NCBI GenBank assembly: GCA_964584495.1
Contig: CAZPAH010000042.1
Span: 1 to 21,173, forward strand
Length of the DNA stretch: 21,173 nucleotides
From: CAZPAH01 sp964584495
Lineage (GTDB): Bacteria; Krumholzibacteriota; Krumholzibacteriia; Krumholzibacteriales; Krumholzibacteriaceae
Reading direction: 5' to 3'
Made by a program: the position numbers and the translations under genes. The notes under the pieces were generated by a model. That model saw only the letters and a program-made list of their open reading frames with translations. It was not told the DNA's origin and ran no database searches. Position 1 is the first letter of the stretch. Every line of letters begins with the position of its first letter. This document shows, piece by piece, positions 15,092 to 21,173 of the stretch.

Positions 15092-16378
15092 ATGTCGGAT
15101 AAGTCATTTAATCCCTTTGAGATGGCGCAGGCTCAATTCTCCGGTGTTGCAGATATTCTTGATCTGGATGAAGCAACTAGGGATCTTCTGAGTTATAACT
15201 TGCGAGAGTATCACCTTTCCCTCCCTGTCCGGATGGACGATGGAACAATCAAGGTTTTCCGGGGATTCAGGGTTCAGCACAATGATGCCCGTGGACCCGC
15301 CAAGGGGGGTATACGGTTTCATCCGATGGAGACAATCGACACCGTCAGGGCGCTGGCGATGTGGATGACATGGAAATGCGCAGTCGTGGATATACCGCTG
15401 GGTGGGGCGAAGGGAGGAGTTGTCTGCGATCCTCATAACCTGAGCCAAAGGGAACAGGAACAGATCTGCAGGCAGTGGGTGCGTCAGCTTGCAAGGGATC
15501 TAGGCCCGTTGAACGATGTTCCAGCTCCCGATGTTATGACGAATTCCCAGCATATGCTCTGGATGCTCGACGAGTTCGAAGCGATTCGCGGGCAGAAACT
15601 CCCAGGATTCATTACAGGCAAACCGGTCGGCATGGGGGGTTCTCTGGGACGCACCGAGGCAACGGGGTATGGTGTGATCTTTACCGTTCGCGAAGCTTTG
15701 AAGGCCTTGGATATTCCTGCAGGCGATACGACCGCCAGTGTTCAGGGATTTGGAAATGTATCGCAGTATGCGATTGAATTATATCAACAGATATGGGGCA
15801 AGGTGATCAGCGTATCCTGCTGGGATCAGAAGGATGAGAAATCTTATACCTTCAGAAAAAAAGATGGTATCGATCTCGGCGAACTGCGCGGAATTACCGA
15901 CCGTTTCGGCGGAATCGACAAGGAGAAGGCGGAGAAAATAGGCTATGAGATACTTCCGGGGGATGCCTGGATCGAACAGGAAGTCGATATTCTGATCCCC
16001 GCTGCGATGGAACACCAGATAACGAAAGAAAATGTCGAAAAAATCAGCGATAAAGTCAAGATAATCGCCGAGGGCGCAAATGGTCCGACGACGCCGGATG
16101 CGGACAAGGTGCTGGCAAAGAGAGGGATATTCATGATCCCCGACCTTCTTGCCAATGCCGGTGGAGTCACCTGCAGCTATTTCGAGCAGGTTCAGTGCAA
16201 TATGAATTACTTTTGGGAAAAGGACGAGGTTCTCGGAAAGCTCGATGCTAAGATGACGACAGCCTTTAACGCCGTCAGCGATCTTGCTAAAAGCAAGAAA
16301 CTTTACATGCGCGATGCCGCTTACGTAATTGCGGTCGGGCGTGTGGCACAGGCTTGCAGGGACAGGGGATGGGTGTAA
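15092..16378 (+). CDS. gdhA: Glutamate dehydrogenase (Glu/Leu/Phe/Val dehydrogenase family)
   Basis: A cytoplasmic enzyme of 428 residues that interconverts glutamate with 2-oxoglutarate and ammonium using NAD(P); the length fits the hexameric bacterial form. The N-terminal substrate domain has FRGFRVQHNDARGPAKGGIR with Lys71, PLGGAKGGV with catalytic Lys107, and DVPAPDVMTNSQHMLWMLDE. TGKPVGMGGSLGRTEATGYG links to the Rossmann domain, whose dinucleotide loop is VQGFGNVSQYA at 217-227 (the last Gly of the common GFGNVG is Ser). The ANAGGVTCSYFE segment near the C-terminus is typical. AAGGA lies 10 nt before ATG 15092, and a promoter is predicted upstream. Relaxed specificity for other amino acids cannot be excluded. 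It is followed 124 bp later by two ATP-grasp genes, which could draw on the same nitrogen or carbon node. Confidence 0.95.
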   Translation: MSDKSFNPFEMAQAQFSGVADILDLDEATRDLLSYNLREYHLSLPVRMDDGTIKVFRGFRVQHNDARGPAKGGIRFHPMETIDTVRALAMWMTWKCAVVDIPLGGAKGGVVCDPHNLSQREQEQICRQWVRQLARDLGPLNDVPAPDVMTNSQHMLWMLDEFEAIRGQKLPGFITGKPVGMGGSLGRTEATGYGVIFTVREALKALDIPAGDTTASVQGFGNVSQYAIELYQQIWGKVISVSCWDQKDEKSYTFRKKDGIDLGELRGITDRFGGIDKEKAEKIGYEILPGDAWIEQEVDILIPAAMEHQITKENVEKISDKVKIIAEGANGPTTPDADKVLAKRGIFMIPDLLANAGGVTCSYFEQVQCNMNYFWEKDEVLGKLDAKMTTAFNAVSDLAKSKKLYMRDAAYVIAVGRVAQACRDRGWV

Positions 16379-16405
16379 AACCCCTGCCAGCCTCATCTTA
16401 GCTTG

Positions 16406-16460
16406 CCTTCTTCGCGGTCCGGATTGAAGCTTCTGCAATCTTCCGGTTTCTCGAAGAAGG
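16406..16460. promoter_or_regulatory. Long interrupted stem-loop between gdhA and the ATP-grasp pair
   Basis: The outer stem ccttcttcg (16406-16414) pairs perfectly with cgaagaagg (16452-16460). Inside it ccgga (16419-16423) pairs with tccgg (16442-16446), and a small attg/caat stem is possible at the tip. No T-run follows. It could act as an RNA processing or attenuation element between gdhA and the downstream genes, or as a DNA site. Role inferred. Confidence 0.4.
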
Positions 16461-16502
16461 GATAACAGTAACCCGAACCCGGCGGGAGTGGGGTTATTCC
16501 CG

Positions 16503-18263
16503 ATGAGGAAAAGGGTTTACAGCCCCTATCGAAGCTCTCTTACCCGTTTTAACCGGCGATTCTTCAATAGTGAAGAGAAGTTCACCTACATCGGATCGGG
16601 AGAACTCGGAGGGAAGGCGCATGGCCTTGCCAGTATGAGAGGAATTCTCCAATCTAAACTGGGTGATTCCGAGTCGCACGGCATCTCGGTCGCGATCCCC
16701 ACGTTGACGGTGATCACAACAGAGCACTTCGATCTTTTCATGAAACAGAATAACCTCTTTGAGATCGCTTATTCCGGCAAGCGAGATGACCTTATCGCGC
16801 ATGCATTCCAACGTGCGACCCTGCCTGTGCAACTCGTTGGCGACCTCAGGGAACTTGTCCACCACGTGCATTCTCCTCTTGCCGTTCGTTCCTCGAGCAT
16901 GCTGGAGGACGCCATGTTCGAGCCATTTGCGAACGTCTATGCCACAAAAATGATCCCCAACAATCAGGCCGATACGGATTCGAGATTCGGAAAGCTTGTA
17001 GAGGCGGTTAAATTCATTTACGCGTCTACATTTTTCAAGGCCGCGAGCAACTACATGAAGGCGACTCATCACTCCATAATCGACGAGAAGATGGCGGTAA
17101 TTATACAGGAAGTGGTGGGAACCAGGTTCGGTGACCGTTTCTATCCGCACATCTCCGGGGTTGTCAGATCGTATAATTTTTACCCTTCGGGACATGCCAC
17201 GCCGGAAGAAGGAGTTGTGGACCTCGCGCTGGGATTGGGGAGAATCATCGTGGACGAAGGTATTTCGTGGTCTTATTCACCGGCCTATCCGCAGACCGGC
17301 CCTCCATTTAATTCAATAGGGGATCTTCTGAAGAACTCCCAGACTCAATTCTGGGCTGTTAACATGAGCGGGCCCGCTCAGTACGATCCAATAAAGGAAA
17401 CCGAGTATATGCAGAAATACGATCTGACAGACGGTGAATACGACGGTTCCCTGATCCACCTCGCTTCCACTTATGAACCGGAGAGCGATCGTATAACAAT
17501 CGGCACAGGGATAAAGGGCCCTAGAGTTCTCGATTTCGGTCCCATACTCAGGGCGGGTGTAATGCCGCTTAACGATCTGCTTTCCACGATTTTGAAGAAG
17601 TGCGAGGATATGCTGGGAACGATGGTGGAGATCGAGTTCGCTGTTCGGCTCGATCGTGAGCGTTGCTGCCCGGCCGATTTCGGATTCCTGCAGGTACGGC
17701 CTATGGTCGTCTCTCATGCCAGGGTAGAGGTCTCCGACGGCGAAATGTCGGGAGACGGTCTTCTGCTGGCTTCCGAAAGGGTGCTTGGAAACGGGGTTAT
17801 CGAGACCGTCAAGGATGTGGTCTACCTCGACCCGGATAGATTCGATATAATGAAGACCTGGAAGATCGCGAGCGAACTCGAGAAGTTCAACAGTATATTG
17901 GTGGATGAAGGGAAACCATATCTGTTGATAGGATTTGGACGTTGGGGAACATCCGATCCACTGGGCGGAGTTCCCGTCGATTTCGGTCAGATATCCGGGG
18001 CGAAGGTCATAGTTGAATCCTCCCTTCCCAACCTGAATTTCATGCTAAGCCAGGGATCGCATTTCTTTCACAACGTAACCAGTTTTAAAATATTTTACTT
18101 TTCTGTCCCACATCAGAGCGATAACAAGATAGACTGGGATTGGCTGGGAAAACAGGCAGTCGTGAGGGAAACAGAATATGTAAGACATGTCGAGCTTCCG
18201 TCCCCCTTATTGATTAAGGTCGATGGTAGAAGAGGCAGAGGAGTGATCCTTCATGAACGATGA
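16503..18263 (+). CDS. PEP-synthase/PPDK-like ATP-grasp protein A
   Basis: A protein of 586 residues with the nucleotide-binding (PPDK_N) domain of PEP synthase and pyruvate phosphate dikinase. Motifs: LGGKAHGL at 35-42; LAVRSSSMLEDA at 126-137, the ATP-grasp loop; IYASTFFKAA; MAVIIQEVVGTRFGDRFYPH, then SGVVRS; LALGLGRIIVDEG; and MVEIEFA before FGFLQVRPMV, the metal- and nucleotide-binding end of the domain. The catalytic swivelling domain with its SH-x-AI phosphohistidine is not seen. Instead there is a C-terminal block with GFGRWGT at 477-483 and GSHFFHN at 518-524, shared with the next gene product. The reaction is unknown; dikinase-like phosphotransfer is possible. ATG 16503 is chosen (GGGG 9 nt upstream); GTG 16488 is an alternative that adds 5 residues. 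It overlaps the next gene by 11 bp. Confidence 0.85.
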   Translation: MRKRVYSPYRSSLTRFNRRFFNSEEKFTYIGSGELGGKAHGLASMRGILQSKLGDSESHGISVAIPTLTVITTEHFDLFMKQNNLFEIAYSGKRDDLIAHAFQRATLPVQLVGDLRELVHHVHSPLAVRSSSMLEDAMFEPFANVYATKMIPNNQADTDSRFGKLVEAVKFIYASTFFKAASNYMKATHHSIIDEKMAVIIQEVVGTRFGDRFYPHISGVVRSYNFYPSGHATPEEGVVDLALGLGRIIVDEGISWSYSPAYPQTGPPFNSIGDLLKNSQTQFWAVNMSGPAQYDPIKETEYMQKYDLTDGEYDGSLIHLASTYEPESDRITIGTGIKGPRVLDFGPILRAGVMPLNDLLSTILKKCEDMLGTMVEIEFAVRLDRERCCPADFGFLQVRPMVVSHARVEVSDGEMSGDGLLLASERVLGNGVIETVKDVVYLDPDRFDIMKTWKIASELEKFNSILVDEGKPYLLIGFGRWGTSDPLGGVPVDFGQISGAKVIVESSLPNLNFMLSQGSHFFHNVTSFKIFYFSVPHQSDNKIDWDWLGKQAVVRETEYVRHVELPSPLLIKVDGRRGRGVILHER

Positions 18264-21173
18264 GAATAGAAAACCTGAGGAGATGATCAGGTTTTTCCGT
18301 GAACGAGAGAAGGAGCTCGAGTGTCTGTACCGGATCGAAGAGATACTTAAGCGGCATGGTGATGATCTGGGCGAAAAATATAAAAGCGTAGCACAGGCGA
18401 TTCCTCCGGGCTGGCAGTTCCCCGACGTATGCAGGGCGATAATAACTGTTGGGACCGAATCTTTCGTAGCATCAAAATTCGAAGAAACGCCTTGGGTGAT
18501 GCTTGCCGATATTATCGTGCAGGACAGGAAGGCTGGTGAGCTAAAAGTTTTTTACATTAGGGAGATGCCTGCCGCAGATGAAGGACCGTTTCTCAATCAG
18601 GAAAAAAGACTTCTAGAGGCGATCGCCGACAGGCTTGGCAGCTTCATATTTCACCGGCAAGCGAGGGAGTTGGCGGGGAAATCGGATGCAAACGACAGGA
18701 ACGGAAACGAGGAGTGGAATGTTGTTCTTAATCTCCTGCGACATACCGACAAGGCTTTGTTTACAAGCATATCTGAAAGGATGTTGAATCATCTCAGTTG
18801 GAGCGGAGTGTCGGGTGTGGAAGAATTGAGGGGGGTGAACGCGAATATTACTAATGCTGTTCCGGAGACAACGCACGAAGAGGATAACGTGCCTCAATCC
18901 AAGCAGGAGATCGATATTTCCGATGGGATGAGTGACGAGATCTTTCGGATCGCCGCGGAACACTATACGAGCGAGCAGATACTAGCCCACCTTCAGAAAT
19001 GGCTACAGCATGACAAGCTAAAATTTCTGGTACATGTTGCGAACAGAAACATGACGCTCGCCGAGGTTATAAGCGCAATAAGACGTTACAGAGAAATGGC
19101 GGTAGAAGGCACCGATCTTTCTCCGACGGCTAAGAAGGGTGTGGTGGTCTCTCTTATCAGGCGCTTTTTCTCGACGCAGCTCTCATACATCAATATTGCC
19201 AAGAATTATATCAAGATAAGGGATTACTTCGACTTCATAGACAGGATCATCTACATGCCCGGCAGTAACGGGAGATTGGGGGGCAAGTGTGCAGGTTTGT
19301 TCCTCGCCAGGCAGATCCTCAAGGGCTACTCCGATTCAAATGAATTGCCCGGAAAGGTCAGGATTCCCAAGAGCTGGTACATTTCTTCGGACGTGCTGCT
19401 GGATTTCCTCCAGTACAATAATCTTGATGAGGTCGTCGAGCAGAAATACAAGGATATCAATCGGGTAAGACTCGAATATCCATATGTGATCCAGACCTTC
19501 AAGAACGGTAGGTTTCCCTCCGAGATTATTCAAGGTCTATCGATGGTCCTCGATGAGTTCGAGAACAGGCCGCTTATAATCCGCAGTTCCAGTCTGCTTG
19601 AAGACAGTTTGGGAGCGGCCTTCTCTGGTAAATACAAGAGTTTATTCCTCGCCAATCAGGGGAGCAAGCAGGAAAGGCTGGAAGCCCTGAAGGACGCGAT
19701 CGCGGAAGTCTATGCATCGACCTTCGGGCCCGATCCCATTGAGTACCGGGCGGAAAGAGGCCTGCTGGATTTCGCTGAAGAGATGGGGATCATGATTCAG
19801 GAGGTGATCGGGACCAAGGTCGGAGATTATTTCATGCCCGCCTTCTCTGGCGTCGCATTCAGCCGGAACGAGTTTCGCTGGTCGCCGAGGATCAAGAGGG
19901 AAGACGGCCTAATACGACTAGTGCCCGGACTCGGTACGCGTGCGGTGGACCGTATAAGCAACGATTACCCTATTCTCGTGACGCCGGGACAACCGGGGCT
20001 GCGCGCGAACGTTACCGCCGAGGAGACAGCTTACTATTCACCAAGAGAAATCGATGTGATCAACCTCAAATCAAATTCGTTCGAGACGGTCAAGATAGTG
20101 GATCTTCTAAAGAATCATGGCGATGAAATACCGATGATCGAAAAGATGGTGTCCGTTTATGACGGCCATCATTTCAGGCGGCCGATGGCTCTGAACATCA
20201 ATTTCGAAAAGGACGATCTTCCGGTGACCTTCGATGGGCTTATAGGAGATTCCACCTTCGTGAGGATGGTGGGTGGGATCCTGAAGACGCTGGAGGAGAA
20301 GATGGGGACCCCGGTGGATATCGAGTTTGCACATGACGGAAGGGATTTCTACCTATTACAGAGTAGGCCGCAGAGCTATTCGGCAGACAGTGCTCCCGCA
20401 CCGATTCCAAAAGATACGCCCGAGGAGAGGATTGTCTTTTCCGCCAACCGCTATATCTCCAATGGGACTGTCCCCGAAATCACTCACATTGTCTATATCG
20501 ATCCGGTGAAGTACTCCGAATTGCCCGGCAAGGAGGAGCTTCTTATGGTGGGAAGAGCTGTGGGGCAGCTCAACAAGCTCCTCCCTAAACGCCAGTTTAT
20601 TCTTATGGGCCCGGGACGGTGGGGAAGCCGCGGGGACATCAAACTCGGCGTAAATGTCACATACTCCGATATCAACAACACGGCGGTTCTGATAGAAATC
20701 GCCCGAAAAAAGGGAAATTATATGCCCGACCTTTCCTTCGGAACTCATTTTTTCCAAGATCTGGTAGAAGGTGAGATCAGGTACCTTCCCCTATATCCCG
20801 ACGACAAGAATATAATATTCAATGAGAGGTTTCTGCTTGGATCGACAAATATTCTGGCCGAGATGATTCCCGATTTCAGTTCGATATCCGAGGTCGTGCG
20901 CCTTATAGATGTGCCGAGAGAGGCTGATGGTAATATTCTAAAGGTTTTGATGAACGCGGACCTGAATGAAGCGATCGGTTTATTGACAGAACCAGGGATG
21001 GTTTTGGAACTCATTGAGACGGAGCCGGCGGATATTTCGACATCCGCGGGCAATTTCTGGAGCTGGCGCCTGCAGATGGCAGAGCACATAGCGTCGCAAC
21101 TCGATCCCGGTTATTTTGGTGTCGTAGGTTTTTATCTGTTCGGTAGCACGAAAAATGCGATGGCAGGCTTAAG
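18253..21173 (+). CDS. PEP-synthase/PPDK-like ATP-grasp protein B with sensor-like N-terminus, 3' partial
   Basis: An open frame of 973 codons runs to the right edge with no stop, so the C-terminus is missing. Residues 1-135 look like a GAF-like sensor region starting with a helix (REREKELECLYRIEEILKRH), then IPPGWQFPDVCRAIITVG, FYIREMP and FLNQEKRLLEAIADRLG. A variable linker and a helical region (about 225-330) follow. The ATP-grasp domain has LGGKCAGL at 342-349, LIIRSSSLLEDS at 441-452, IMIQEVIGTKVGDYFMP, VDIEFA at 688-693 and YLLQSRP at 700-706. It then has GPGRWGS at 786-792 and GTHFFQD at 830-836, paralogous to protein A. No swivelling SH-x-AI phosphohistidine motif is seen in the visible part. 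ATG 18253 has AGAGGAG 9 nt upstream, inside gene A, pointing to translational coupling and perhaps a heteromeric complex. Substrate and role are unknown. Confidence 0.85.
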   Translation, partial: MNDENRKPEEMIRFFREREKELECLYRIEEILKRHGDDLGEKYKSVAQAIPPGWQFPDVCRAIITVGTESFVASKFEETPWVMLADIIVQDRKAGELKVFYIREMPAADEGPFLNQEKRLLEAIADRLGSFIFHRQARELAGKSDANDRNGNEEWNVVLNLLRHTDKALFTSISERMLNHLSWSGVSGVEELRGVNANITNAVPETTHEEDNVPQSKQEIDISDGMSDEIFRIAAEHYTSEQILAHLQKWLQHDKLKFLVHVANRNMTLAEVISAIRRYREMAVEGTDLSPTAKKGVVVSLIRRFFSTQLSYINIAKNYIKIRDYFDFIDRIIYMPGSNGRLGGKCAGLFLARQILKGYSDSNELPGKVRIPKSWYISSDVLLDFLQYNNLDEVVEQKYKDINRVRLEYPYVIQTFKNGRFPSEIIQGLSMVLDEFENRPLIIRSSSLLEDSLGAAFSGKYKSLFLANQGSKQERLEALKDAIAEVYASTFGPDPIEYRAERGLLDFAEEMGIMIQEVIGTKVGDYFMPAFSGVAFSRNEFRWSPRIKREDGLIRLVPGLGTRAVDRISNDYPILVTPGQPGLRANVTAEETAYYSPREIDVINLKSNSFETVKIVDLLKNHGDEIPMIEKMVSVYDGHHFRRPMALNINFEKDDLPVTFDGLIGDSTFVRMVGGILKTLEEKMGTPVDIEFAHDGRDFYLLQSRPQSYSADSAPAPIPKDTPEERIVFSANRYISNGTVPEITHIVYIDPVKYSELPGKEELLMVGRAVGQLNKLLPKRQFILMGPGRWGSRGDIKLGVNVTYSDINNTAVLIEIARKKGNYMPDLSFGTHFFQDLVEGEIRYLPLYPDDKNIIFNERFLLGSTNILAEMIPDFSSISEVVRLIDVPREADGNILKVLMNADLNEAIGLLTEPGMVLELIETEPADISTSAGNFWSWRLQMAEHIASQLDPGYFGVVGFYLFGSTKNAMAGL

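Noticed and set aside
16503..21173. Simple annotation as PEP synthase or pyruvate phosphate dikinase
   Set aside because: Only the nucleotide-binding domain matches; the swivelling phosphohistidine domain and the PEP/pyruvate TIM-barrel domain are not seen in A, nor in the visible part of B.

Overview
The window is a high-GC bacterial scaffold fragment with a 100-N assembly gap at 1095-1194. It has no rRNA, tRNA, transposase, integrase or CRISPR array that I can see. The envelope genes (a periplasmic-type dihaem protein, a beta-barrel porin, a C69 dipeptidase with a signal peptide) point to a Gram-negative cell. The LVIVD-repeat protein, heavy use of AGG/AGA and ATA codons, and the anaerobe-like mix of genes would suit an uncultured lineage near the FCB group or the former Deltaproteobacteria. 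That placement is inference only, since no marker gene is present.

Layout. 2-943: the 3' part of an LVIVD-repeat beta-propeller protein. 944-1431: a perfect 22-bp palindrome, the gap, and the start of an unrecognised minus-strand gene cut by the gap. 1432-4287: a RarD-type EamA transporter, then an ABC-F translation ATPase ending in a hairpin terminator. 4491-7658: a C69 dipeptidase converging with an SDR/DUF2867 protein; their stop codons abut. 7965-11361: a likely operon of an HTH plus periplasmic-binding-fold regulator, a dihaem lipoprotein-like protein with an EF-hand loop and a molybdopterin-oxidoreductase-like domain, and an OprO/OprP-like porin. 11547-12032: a GAF protein resembling free-methionine-sulfoxide reductase. 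12131-14890 (minus): a P2-like cation ATPase with an altered M4 motif. 15092-21173: glutamate dehydrogenase followed by two overlapping genes for PEP-synthase/PPDK-like ATP-grasp proteins, the second running off the end.

How the genes may work together. The regulator/dihaem protein/porin block reads as an oxyanion- or molybdenum-responsive periplasmic redox module. The regulator fold is the type used for molybdate-like ligands, the second protein has a sulfite-oxidase-like GEGP motif, and the porin is of the anion-selective family. Divergent promoters of the form TTGAC-N17-TAnnnT fit between the P-type ATPase and glutamate dehydrogenase.

The most promising undescribed system is the tandem ATP-grasp pair downstream of glutamate dehydrogenase. 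Both proteins keep the nucleotide-binding motifs of PEP synthase/PPDK. I find no swivelling phosphohistidine domain; in its place both carry a shared C-terminal block with a G-x-G-R-W-G motif and a G-(S/T)-H-F-F motif. The second protein also has a sensor-like N-terminal region. This suggests a sensor-controlled phosphotransfer or ATP-dependent enzyme pair of unknown substrate.
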